The notes beneath the pieces are model-generated. The model did not search any database. It saw nothing but the letters and a program-made list of their open reading frames with translations, and was not told the origin of the DNA. From JAOTYV01 sp041557595 (lineage in GTDB: Bacteria > Pseudomonadota > Alphaproteobacteria > UBA8366), in the NCBI GenBank assembly GCA_041557595.1, contig JBFFGE010000077.1:1-19801 (forward strand): a stretch of 19,801 nt of DNA. The letters run 5' to 3'. Both the position numbers and the translations under genes were made by a program. This document shows, piece after piece, positions 1 to 6,590 of the stretch (its first letter is position 1; every line of letters begins with the position of its first letter).

Positions 1-1
1 G

Positions 2-127
2 CTCGACGACGGAAGCCGGACCTGGGCGAACGTCACCGACCGCGACACCGTCGCCGCGATGATGCGCGAAGAATACTGCGGCCGTAGCGGGTCGATCGAC
101 GGCGCAGGCACATTGCGCGCGAGGTGA
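2..127 (+). CDS. C-terminal end of an acetyl-CoA acetyltransferase-like (thiolase-type) protein, 5' end outside the window
   Basis: An open frame enters from the left edge and stops at TGA 125-127, leaving 41 residues. The tail reads DDGSRTWANVTD, then MMREEYCGRSGSIDGAGTL. This resembles the extra C-terminal domain found on many proteobacterial and actinobacterial acetyl-CoA acetyltransferases of the SCP-x/thiolase-like type, where an Arg-Thr-Trp/Leu-Ala strand is followed by an EEfcGR turn. No catalytic residue lies inside the window, so the function rests on this tail alone. It could equally be the OB-like end of another acyl-CoA enzyme. The following gene has its own ribosome binding site 134 bases downstream, so the two need not be in one operon. 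Confidence 0.45.
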   Translation, partial: LDDGSRTWANVTDRDTVAAMMREEYCGRSGSIDGAGTLRAR

Positions 128-261
128 CGATTAGCCAGCGCGCAAGGGAATAAACCGCCTCGCCAGGTGTTCGTAGTTCTAGGGAGTAAATTTTCCCGTC
201 ACGAGAACACCGTTGTCCGCGGGGCGGCCCGCCCATCGCCGGCAACCACAGGGAGAGCGAA

Positions 262-939
262 ATGGTCAAGAACCTATATCCGACCTTGCTGATGGCGATC
301 GTTGCGTTTTTGGCATTGAGCGTTGCCGCGGAAGCTCAAAGACCGCACCCGCAGTTTCCCGATATGACCTTCTTCATCACAAGCAAAAGCGGACCCGACG
401 GCGCCAATTTCGGTGGCATCGAGGGCGCCGACAAACATTGCCAGAGCCTGGCGGCAAACGCCGGCGCGGGCGGCAAGACCTGGCGGGCCTATCTCAGCAC
501 CCAGGCGGCAGACGGCCAGCCGGCCATCAACGCGCGCGACCGCATCGGCAAGGGACCGTGGATCAACGCGGCCAACGTGGAAGTCGCCGCCAGTGTCGAA
601 GAACTGCATTCGGCCGAAAGCAAAATGAATGTCGAGATCGGCCGCTCGGAAAACGGGCGGCGGATTCCGGGCCGGCAATTCGTCGTCAACCAGCACGACA
701 TCCTGACCGGATCCACCCCGGATGGACGCGCCTTCCCGCCAGGCAAGGACATGACCTGCGGCAACTGGACGAAGAACGGCGAGGGCGCCGCCAGGGTGGG
801 GCATCATGACCGCATGAGCGGCCGGACCGGACCGCTCGCGACAACATGGAATTCGGCACACCTCTCGCGCGGCTGCAGTGCCGAGGCGCTAAGGAGTTCG
901 GGCGGCGCCGGCCTGCTGTATTGCTTCGCGGTGAAATAG
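262..939 (+). CDS. Secreted lectin-like protein (C-type-lectin/endostatin-like fold)
   Basis: A 225-aa protein with a clear Sec signal peptide: a hydrophobic stretch over residues 9-22 and a likely cut after AEA at residue 25, which sends it to the periplasm or outside the cell. The mature part starts with MTFFITSKSGPDGANFGGI, then GADKHCQSLA and TWRAYLST. This is the pattern of small exported proteobacterial proteins with an endostatin/C-type-lectin-like fold. Four cysteines (C60, C166, C205, C221) could form two disulfides, with a WNSAH segment between the last pairs. The start is well supported by GGGAG at 251-255, six bases before ATG. The ligand is unknown. Neighbours do not suggest a partner, and it appears to be a single-gene unit. 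Confidence 0.6.
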   Translation: MVKNLYPTLLMAIVAFLALSVAAEAQRPHPQFPDMTFFITSKSGPDGANFGGIEGADKHCQSLAANAGAGGKTWRAYLSTQAADGQPAINARDRIGKGPWINAANVEVAASVEELHSAESKMNVEIGRSENGRRIPGRQFVVNQHDILTGSTPDGRAFPPGKDMTCGNWTKNGEGAARVGHHDRMSGRTGPLATTWNSAHLSRGCSAEALRSSGGAGLLYCFAVK

Positions 940-1319
940 GCGCGCCGTAGACCGCAGATGTGGCGGACGGCGGGTCCTCATCAACGAGCAGTCCATAATC
1001 TGACATGGGATCGCGCCCGCCAGTCTTTCGTAAAAGGCAAGGGCCTTCTTGTTAGCCGACGCCACCTTGAGCGTCATTTGCGCCGCGTCTCGGTAAATAC
1101 CCTGCGCCGACCGGCATCATCACCGCGCGGCGGACCACGCCGGGCACGATGTTGAAATCCCGGAAAGGAAAGCGCATTCTAAGACCCTGAAGTCGCCGGA
1201 ACGCGCCAATATCCGGATAAATCGGATGATACCGAAGCGCGGCGGCGCACAGGTAACGTACACTGACATTTGACTCAAAAATCTCGAAATCGGGAAATAT
1301 CCATAGGGAGGCCAATCTC
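940..1319. other. Gene-poor spacer with a decayed GNAT fragment and a weak promoter candidate
   Basis: No intact gene is supported in these 380 bases. The left half carries the frameshifted minus-strand GNAT remnant listed separately. The right half is leader DNA for the Bug/TctC pseudogene. It contains TTGACT at 1270-1275 as a possible -35 box, but the -10 region (AAATAT at 1295-1300, 19-base spacer) is poor. An AGGGAGG ribosome binding site lies at 1305-1311. Confidence 0.4.
971..1116 (-). pseudogene. Remnant of a GNAT-family N-acetyltransferase C-terminus, frameshifted
   Basis: Reading the minus strand from about 1116, one frame gives GIYRDAAQMTLKVASANKKA then LAFYERL. This is the typical end of a GNAT acetyltransferase, where V-x-N-x-x-A-x-x-F-Y-E-x-L packs acetyl-CoA. 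Near 1006 the same sense continues in another frame as MSDYGLLVDED, which fits the last strand of the same domain. An in-frame TGA pair at 1117-1122 closes the frame upstream. The N-terminal two thirds of a GNAT domain is absent. A remnant with one frameshift explains both pieces better than two chance ORFs, but the match is short and from memory of the family. Confidence 0.4.
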
Positions 1320-2303
1320 ATGAAAATCATCACCGCGGGCATGTTGTCACTTGCCCTGAGCGCCACTGTCGGCGCGGCAGACGCCTATCCCAGCAAAGCG
1401 GTCAATGCCCTCGTCGGCCTCTCGGCCGGCGGCGGAACCGATGTGTATGCGCGCAACCTCAGCGTCACCATCACCAAATTCCTGAACAACCAGCCATTCG
1501 TTGTCGTCAACACGGCCGGCGGCGCACAAATCCCGGCGATGAAAGTACTCAAGGGATCCAAGCCGGACGGCTATTCGACAATGGTCGTCTCGATGGGCAG
1601 CGCGATCATCGCGACCGGATTGCGAGACCGCAGTGTCGACCTTTTCCGGGACCTCGAGCTGGTCGCCCAGTTCGGCGTCACCAACATCATGGTCGGCGCG
1701 TCGAAGCAAAGCGGATTCAAGACCCCGGCCGAAGTCATCGCCGGCATCAAGAAGGCGAATGCCAGCGGCCAGAAACTGCGCTGGGGCAGTGCCGGGCGCG
1801 CATCCATCACGACCCTGGCCATGATCGCCTAGCTCAACAAGCACGGCGTCTATGAGATGACCCAGGACATTCCCTTCAAGGGCGGCGCGAAAGTCCGCGC
1901 GGCGCTGATGGGGAACCATGTCGATTTTGGATCGCTGGGCACGTCGAATATGTCCGCCTACAAGGACAAGCTCAATATCGTCGCCACTTTCGCGGCGGAA
2001 CGCGATGCGGCGCAGCCGGAAATTCCGACCTTCGGCGACCTGAAGAGCGACTACGTCCCCATGGCGACACCCATTATCGTTGCCGTGCCAAAGGGAACCC
2101 CGCAGAACGTCATCGACACGCTCGCCGCGGCGATCAAGAAGTCCACCGAAGACCCGGAATTCAAGCAACGCGCGGCCAAGGCCGGACAGTCGATCGTCTA
2201 CCGGGACTCCAAAGCGCTCGCGGCCTATGCGGCGAAACTCAAGAAGGAATGGGGCGATACCATCGCCGTCGTCCGCAAGCGTATCGCGGCGAGCAAGAAA
2301 TAG
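1320..2303 (+). pseudogene. Bug/TctC-family tripartite tricarboxylate transporter receptor, interrupted by one in-frame TAG
   Basis: The two reading frames 1320-1832 and 1857-2303 are the same frame, separated only by TAG at 1830-1832. Read through, they give a 327-residue protein of normal length for a Bug receptor. In order it has a signal peptide (to about residue 20), the first lobe with NALVGLSAGGGTD and VVNTAGGAQIPAMKVLKGSKPDGY, RWGSAGRAS before the stop, and DIPFKGGAKVRAALMGNHVD after it. These are family-typical segments. Such periplasmic receptors capture carboxylates for TctAB-type permeases; no permease gene is in the window. The stop falls where family members usually have a polar or charged residue, and one C-to-T change from CAG would create it. 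AGGGAGG at 1305-1311 supports the start. A sequencing error is an alternative. Confidence 0.8.
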
Positions 2304-2352
2304 TAGCGGCTGCAGACCGGCTCCGGACCATGCCTGCGTAACCGGCCCCCTA

Positions 2353-2456
2353 GATCAACCTGCCTTTAATTGGAAGCAATTAAAGGCAAAAAAAGTTGAT
2401 CGATTCTATAAAGATAGAGCAGCTTATGTGCGCCCAAACGGGCGCACGCTGCTCTA
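2353..2456 (+). repeat. Double-hairpin dispersed repeat, copy 1
   Basis: This 104-bp element has two adjacent inverted repeats. Hairpin 1 (2353-2401) pairs GATCAAC with GTTGATC and, inside an asymmetric bulge, GCCTTTAATTG with CAATTAAAGGC around a GAAG loop. Hairpin 2 (2415-2456) pairs TAGAGCAGC with GCTGCTCTA and GTGCGCCC with GGGCGCAC around AAAC. A near-identical arrangement in the same orientation occurs at 10156-10262. The last three bases form the TAG stop of the CoA-transferase B gene on the minus strand. It lies between two convergent genes, so it may also end transcription, but a simple hairpin-plus-T-tract layout is not evident. Confidence 0.85.
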
Positions 2457-3140
2457 CCCGGTCGGCAGGTCCGGCGCGGTCAGCACGCCGCAATCCTCGG
2501 CGAAGGCGAGTTTCGCGCCGCTGCGGGCCTGCAGTTCCTCGCGCGACAAACCGTCGAGGACTTCGCGCACGACGAAGCCGTTACCGGTCACGTCGACCAC
2601 CGCCAGATCGGTGTAGACCCGATCGACCACGCCGAGGCCCGTCAGTGGATAACTGCAAGTCTCGACGAGCCGCGCCGCGCCGTCCTTGGTGGTATGCTGC
2701 ATGGTTATGCGGACGCTTTTCGCGCCGCTGACGAGGTCCATCGCGCCGCCGACGAGCTGACCCTTATGCGTCATCTTGGCGTCCCAGTTGGCGAGGTCGC
2801 GGCTGGCCGAAACCTCGAAGCCGCCGAGCAGCGTCACGTCGAGATGGCCGCCCCGGATCATCGCGAAGGCCTGCGACGAATCGAACAGCGCGGCGCCGGG
2901 GCGCAAGGTGATCATCTGGCTGCCGGCGTCCACGAAATCCGTGTCGATCTCGTTTTCCTTCGCCAGCGGGCCGACGCCGACGATGCCGTTCTCCGAATGG
3001 AACATGACCTCGCGGTCCGACGGCGTGTGATTTGCCACCAGGAGCGGCATGCCGAGCCCGAGATTGACGTAAGTGCCGTCCAGGAGATCCTGCGCCGCGC
3101 GCCAGGCGATCTGGTGCCGTGTCAAAGGGTCCACGATCAT
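2454..3140 (-). CDS. 3-oxoacid/3-oxoadipate-type CoA-transferase, subunit B
   Basis: This 228-aa protein is the beta subunit of a heteromeric family I CoA-transferase, which moves CoA from a donor acyl-CoA (often succinyl-CoA) to a free acid through a glutamyl-CoA intermediate in the cytoplasm. The catalytic glutamate is visible as E50 in HSENGIVGVG. YVNLGLGMPLLVANH, the SQAFAMIRGGHLDVTLLGG segment and the VDRVYTDLAVVDV C-terminal region are all family-typical. The length matches PcaJ/ScoB/AtoA. Its ATG overlaps the TGA of subunit A by four bases. It is the last gene of a six-ORF minus-strand unit, and its stop lies in the repeat. The exact acid substrate cannot be read from the sequence. Confidence 0.9.
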   Translation of the reverse strand: MIVDPLTRHQIAWRAAQDLLDGTYVNLGLGMPLLVANHTPSDREVMFHSENGIVGVGPLAKENEIDTDFVDAGSQMITLRPGAALFDSSQAFAMIRGGHLDVTLLGGFEVSASRDLANWDAKMTHKGQLVGGAMDLVSGAKSVRITMQHTTKDGAARLVETCSYPLTGLGVVDRVYTDLAVVDVTGNGFVVREVLDGLSREELQARSGAKLAFAEDCGVLTAPDLPTG

Positions 3141-3832
3141 AGTCCTCCCGCGTTGCTGGGACTGGCGTCTTCGAGTTCGATGACCCGTTGCACGTAAATT
3201 CCCAGAATATGGATGCTGTCAGGCTCGATCGGTGCGTCGGTCGCGCTGCCGGTCTCGATCACCGTCGTCCGCGCCGCCATCGCCATGGCGAGACCGAAAT
3301 TGCCCTGCGTGCCGCGAAACCGGACATTGCCCCAACGGTCCGCGCGCGCCGCACGGATCAGGGCGAAATCTGCGGTGATCGCGGTTTCCAGGACACAGGG
3401 CCGGCCGTTGAATTCGCGAACCTCCTTGCCCTCGCCCAGGAGCGTACCCGCCGCCGTCGGCGTGAAGAACGCCGGCACGCCCGCGCCGCCAGCCCGAATC
3501 CGCTCGGCGAACGTGCCCTGGGGCACCATCTCGATCTCCAATTCGCCGTCCAGCCATTGGCGTTCGTAATTCGACGTGTCCCGCCCCCGGCTGCGCGCCG
3601 CGGAGCAGATCACCCGCGCGACCCGCCGATCGCCGAAGATGCGCGGCGACACGCCGTCGACGAACCGGATACCGTTCAGGATCAAGGTCAGGTCGCGGGC
3701 GGTCATATTTTCCAGCGCCCGGATCAGGGCGAAGGGAATTCCCGTACCGCCGAAGCCGCTCACCAGAATCGACGATCCGTCGCCGATCCCGTCAAGCGCC
3801 GCTTCAATCGTTTCGACGCGCTTGTCGATCAT
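3137..3832 (-). CDS. 3-oxoacid/3-oxoadipate-type CoA-transferase, subunit A
   Basis: This 231-aa protein is the alpha subunit partner of the gene just downstream. The N-terminus DGSSILVSGFGGTGIPFALI carries the glycine-rich S-G-F-G-x-x-G-I-P signature (residues 25-33) of the family. ELEIEMVPQGTFAERIRAGG and AFFTPTAAGTLL follow, as in PcaI and ScoA, and RADRWGNVRFRGTQGNFG is the usual late motif. Start and stop both overlap neighbours by ATGA, which fixes the start and suggests equal translation of the two subunits. The acid activated is unknown. The upstream AtuA genes suggest a branched or terpenoid-like acid, but AtuA-family proteins occur with many pathways. Confidence 0.9.
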   Translation of the reverse strand: MIDKRVETIEAALDGIGDGSSILVSGFGGTGIPFALIRALENMTARDLTLILNGIRFVDGVSPRIFGDRRVARVICSAARSRGRDTSNYERQWLDGELEIEMVPQGTFAERIRAGGAGVPAFFTPTAAGTLLGEGKEVREFNGRPCVLETAITADFALIRAARADRWGNVRFRGTQGNFGLAMAMAARTTVIETGSATDAPIEPDSIHILGIYVQRVIELEDASPSNAGGL

Positions 3833-3936
3833 TCGTCCGTGTTCTCCCGCACTTCGTAATTGCCGGTTTCCGGTCCGGCTTCAAGCGACCTATTAAATTC
3901 GAGGATGGCGGCCAACGCAAATTCCAGCCCCATCAT
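3829..3936 (-). CDS. Small ORF of 35 aa, translationally coupled on both sides
   Basis: The frame begins MMGLEFALAAILEFNRSLE and ends NYEVRENTDE. Its ATG shares one base with the TAA of the AtuA C-terminal gene (TAATG), and its TGA overlaps the ATG of CoA-transferase subunit A (ATGA). A frame fitted exactly between two genes by the same overlaps used throughout this operon is unlikely to be accidental. The product is short and acidic at the end, with a possible amphipathic helix over residues 2-18. No family is recognised. It may be a real small protein or only a bridge that carries ribosomes to the CoA-transferase. Confidence 0.5.
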   Translation of the reverse strand: MMGLEFALAAILEFNRSLEAGPETGNYEVRENTDE

Positions 3937-4253
3937 TACGGTGTGTCCGCCGGCAGGTCGATGGTCAGGATCAGGGTGCTCAGGCTCTTGCCATGCATAT
4001 CCTGGCCGAGCGAGCGGGTCACGCCGCCGCCCAGCGCGCCCTCGATCACGAAATTGAGCGCCCGCAGTTTCGGCACCTCGTACCGGGTCACCGGGCCCTT
4101 CACGATATGGCGATAGGCATCCATCACCCGCTCGGCGGTCAGTTCCCGTTGCAGGATGGCCCAGGAGTCGTCGTTGTAGGCGACTACGGAGACGTTGGAG
4201 GTATCGCCCTTGTCGCCGGCCCGCCCATGGCCGAGATCGTAGACCAGCACCAT
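3936..4253 (-). CDS. AtuA C-terminal ferredoxin-fold domain protein, stand-alone
   Basis: This 105-aa protein starts MVLVYDLGHGRAGDKGDTSN. The motif L-x-H-x-R-x-G-D-K-G-D is the hallmark of the domain that forms the C-terminal quarter of AtuA in pseudomonads. The rest (VTRYEVPKLRALNFVIEGAL, then a Gly-rich turn and DMHGKSL) also fits. Here it is a separate gene starting one base inside the stop of the AtuA main-domain gene (TAATG), so the two polypeptides are expected to be made together and probably associate. AtuA is needed for acyclic terpene catabolism in Pseudomonas, though its reaction is not established. Split AtuA pairs of this kind are common in other proteobacteria. Confidence 0.8.
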   Translation of the reverse strand: MVLVYDLGHGRAGDKGDTSNVSVVAYNDDSWAILQRELTAERVMDAYRHIVKGPVTRYEVPKLRALNFVIEGALGGGVTRSLGQDMHGKSLSTLILTIDLPADTP

Positions 4254-5602
4254 TACACGGCTCCTTCGACGAAGACTTCCGGTTGGACCAGAGAGCGGTC
4301 CAGCAACAGCGACTGCACCGCAAGGATTTCCCGCACGCTGGGATCCGAGCCACCGCCGCCGCCCGCCGGGCCGTTCACATGCATCGCGCGCGCCTCGAAT
4401 CCCACCGCCTCGGCGGCCTTGCGGTCGTCGGTACGCGCCGCGATACGCAGGCGCACCTCGTAGGGTTCGGGCCGGTCATCCGTCATGCCGTGCAGGCTCG
4501 ACATGCCGATCAGATCGACCCGCATTTCCGGGTAGTGGAAGCCCCGCAGCCGGAGCCGCTCCTGCACCACCTCGGCGGCCAGTTTGGCGCGCCCCACCGC
4601 ATTGATGCCGGCGTAACTGACCTGCCCCTCGCCGATATAGCCGTCGAAATAGCCGACCGTAACCTTGTAGGAGTCCGTTCGCGGACGCGCCCGGGCGCCG
4701 GCGACGCGCACCCGATGCGGCGCTTCGTCGGTCAGGGTCACGTCGGTGATATCGAGAACGCAATCCGGCGTGATGTAGGCGGACGGGTCGTGCATCTCGT
4801 AGAGGATTTGTTCCGAACAGGTGGCGACATCGATGCGTCCGCCGGTATTCTCGAGCTTGGTCACCACCAACCCGCCATCCGCCTCGATCTCGGCGATGGG
4901 ATAACCCAGCTCCGCCAGGCCGGGAACGTCCTTCTTGCCCGGGTCGGCAAAACAGCCGCCGGTCAATTGCGCCGAACATTCCAGCAAATGTCCCGCCACC
5001 GTGGCTTGCGCGAGCCGCGGCCAGTCGTCATAGGACCATCCGTAGTGGTGCATGGCCGGCGCGAGAAACAGGCTGGGATCGCCGACCCGTCCCGTGATGG
5101 TCACCGGCGTCTTGGCCGCCAGCGCCTGGCAGATCGCATCCGCCCCCAGATAGGCGTTGGCCGACGCCATGCGCGGCAGGATCGATTCCAGCGGCGCGCC
5201 ACTCTCCAGCAGCGGCAATTCCGGGTGCGTCCGCATCAACTCGGCCACGTCATCGCCCTGGACGACCGCGCAGGGCACATCGCCAAGCCCCAACTCGGCG
5301 GCCAGCCGCCGTGTCGCCCGCGCCGCGCCTGCCGGGTTCGCGGCTCCCATATTGGTGACAATCCGGATACCGTGTTCGAGGCAGTCGGGCAGCACGGCTT
5401 CCATGCGGTGTTCGAGCCAGGGATTGTAGCCCTTCTCCGGATTTTTCTGACGGGTCAGGTTTTCCCGCCCGACCGTGCGTTCGGCCAGACATTCGAAAAC
5501 CAGCCAGTCGACCGTGCCGCTCTTCGCCATATCGGCCGCCGGCGCAATACGGTCGTCGGCAAATCCGGCGCCGACGCCGATGCGGAGCGCTGGGACCGTC
5601 AT
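4253..5602 (-). CDS. AtuA-family protein, main domain (DUF1446)
   Basis: This 449-aa protein begins MTVPALRIGVGAGFADDRI, the usual start of the DUF1446/AtuA family. It continues with GTVDWLVFECLAERT, RIVTNMGAANPAGA, PVTITGRVGDPSLFLAP, LLECSAQLTGGCFAD, LGYPIAEIEADGGLVVTK and MHVNGPAGGGGG, all strong family landmarks. Members occur in catabolic operons for terpenoid and related acids; their chemistry is not settled. The natural C-terminal domain is encoded by the next gene. No good ribosome binding site precedes the ATG; instead it overlaps the TGA of a possible 29-aa leader by four bases. It lies at the head of an operon that ends with a CoA-transferase. Confidence 0.9.
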   Translation of the reverse strand: MTVPALRIGVGAGFADDRIAPAADMAKSGTVDWLVFECLAERTVGRENLTRQKNPEKGYNPWLEHRMEAVLPDCLEHGIRIVTNMGAANPAGAARATRRLAAELGLGDVPCAVVQGDDVAELMRTHPELPLLESGAPLESILPRMASANAYLGADAICQALAAKTPVTITGRVGDPSLFLAPAMHHYGWSYDDWPRLAQATVAGHLLECSAQLTGGCFADPGKKDVPGLAELGYPIAEIEADGGLVVTKLENTGGRIDVATCSEQILYEMHDPSAYITPDCVLDITDVTLTDEAPHRVRVAGARARPRTDSYKVTVGYFDGYIGEGQVSYAGINAVGRAKLAAEVVQERLRLRGFHYPEMRVDLIGMSSLHGMTDDRPEPYEVRLRIAARTDDRKAAEAVGFEARAMHVNGPAGGGGGSDPSVREILAVQSLLLDRSLVQPEVFVEGAV

Positions 5603-5688
5603 GACGCGACCGTCCCGATCAGATTTACGCCGCGCGCCGGCATGGCGGGCAATCCCGCCCCAACCGTGCCGCCCCGATTTACGATCAT
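5599..5688 (-). CDS. Possible 29-aa leader ORF coupled to the AtuA gene
   Basis: On the minus strand an ATG at 5688 opens a frame MIVNRGGTVGAGLPAMPARG ending in VNLIGTVAS. Its TGA overlaps the AtuA start (ATGA). Purine-rich AGAGGCGGAGG lies directly before the ATG and is the only good ribosome-binding sequence near the operon's head; AtuA itself has none. This suggests that ribosomes load here and pass to AtuA. The same frame stays open upstream to an ATG at 5895, but that would cross the candidate promoter. No homology is recognised. Confidence 0.35.
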   Translation of the reverse strand: MIVNRGGTVGAGLPAMPARGVNLIGTVAS

Positions 5689-5745
5689 GCCTCCGCCTCT
5701 CTTCAATTCCCCATAGGCCGGACGCTGTTCCGGCCCCGTCAGGCC

Positions 5746-5774
5746 ATTAAACGGAAGGACAGCGCATTGGGCAA
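5746..5774 (-). promoter_or_regulatory. Candidate sigma70-type promoter of the AtuA/CoA-transferase operon
   Basis: On the minus strand TTGCCC (5774-5769) is followed by a 17-base spacer and TTTAAT (5751-5746). The boxes match the consensus at 4/6 and 5/6 positions. Transcription would start near 5738, about 50 bases before the leader ORF and 135 before AtuA. This rests on pattern matching alone. Confidence 0.3.
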
Positions 5775-5943
5775 ATTCGGCCCCGTCGAAATCGTCAGAC
5801 CAGGCGCATCGATAAATTGATGCTCCACGGGATTGCCGGCGCTTGTCCTGACGGAAACGCGCCCCATTTTGCAACCGGTGCATATTGATCGCCAATTCGA
5901 TTGGTGCGACATATCGATGACTGTCTCAGAAGGAGCGCAAGGA

Positions 5944-6462
5944 ATGCTGAACACGTCCGTGACAACGCTTTTCAGATTCAATCGATGGACCGGATCGGTC
6001 GTCTGGATGTTCGCGCTCGCGCTCCTGATTGCACCCGCGCCGGACGCGGCGGCCGACGACACCCCCAGCCGACCGGCAACGCCTGCCTCGCCGGCGGCGA
6101 TGAAATTGGAGTCGGCGCGCACGCTGATCAAGGCGAAGCAATTCGAGGCGGCCATTCCCGTGCTGATGGAAGCGATTGCCGCCGACGACCGAAACGCCGA
6201 CGCTCACAATCTGCTCGGCTATTCGAACCGAAATCTGGGCCGGTATCCGGCGGCATCGACAGCCTACGCGCGGGCGCTCGCCCTCGACCCGAAGCACAAG
6301 GGCGCGCTGGAATATCAAGGCGAGCTCTTCCTCAAGCTCGGGCAACTCGACAAGGCCGAAGAAAATCTCAAACGGCTGGATTCGATCTGCTGGCTCGGAT
6401 GCGAAGAGTACACGGATTTGAAAGCATCGATCGCCGCCTACAAGAGCAAACGCGGCAGCTGA
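5944..6462 (+). CDS. Exported or membrane-anchored tetratricopeptide-repeat protein
   Basis: This 172-aa protein has a hydrophobic segment (residues 20-32) followed by APAPDAAADD, a probable signal peptide or anchor. About three TPR units follow (roughly 52-85, 86-119, 120-153): AHNLLGYSNRNLGRYPAAST, AYARALALDPKHKGALEYQG and GELFLKLGQLDKAEENLKRL. The tail SICWLGCEEYTDLKASIAAY, with a C-x3-C pair (C149, C153), is a conserved ending of small periplasmic TPR proteins in alphaproteobacteria. AAGGAG at 5930-5935, eight bases before ATG, selects this start over the in-frame ATG at 5833. TPR proteins act as protein-binding scaffolds; the partner is unknown. Confidence 0.8.
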   Translation: MLNTSVTTLFRFNRWTGSVVWMFALALLIAPAPDAAADDTPSRPATPASPAAMKLESARTLIKAKQFEAAIPVLMEAIAADDRNADAHNLLGYSNRNLGRYPAASTAYARALALDPKHKGALEYQGELFLKLGQLDKAEENLKRLDSICWLGCEEYTDLKASIAAYKSKRGS

Positions 6463-6590
6463 CGACCGGCGCGGTTGCGCAAAGTCCCCGGAAAACGGCG
6501 GTTGCAACTTCTCCGAAAAGGTCGGAACATTAACGAAGGTTAACGTCAACTGGATAAGGGGCGCGTGGCGACAGCCGCAGAGGAAACGTC

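Noticed and set aside
181..201. GGGA...TCCC symmetry before the lectin-like gene
   Set aside because: The inner bases do not pair, so it is not a convincing operator or hairpin.
1347..2168. A 273-codon minus-strand frame over the Bug/TctC pseudogene
   Set aside because: It has no family features, and the plus-strand frame is a clear receptor apart from a single stop.
2353..2456. Reading copy 1 simply as an intrinsic terminator
   Set aside because: The same element recurs upstream of the GST gene, and neither hairpin is followed by a proper T-tract, so a dispersed repeat is the better explanation. Termination as a side effect is still possible.
4283..5716. A 477-codon plus-strand open frame opposite AtuA
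   Set aside because: Its composition is Arg/His-rich with no recognisable motifs, while the minus strand gives a clear AtuA protein.
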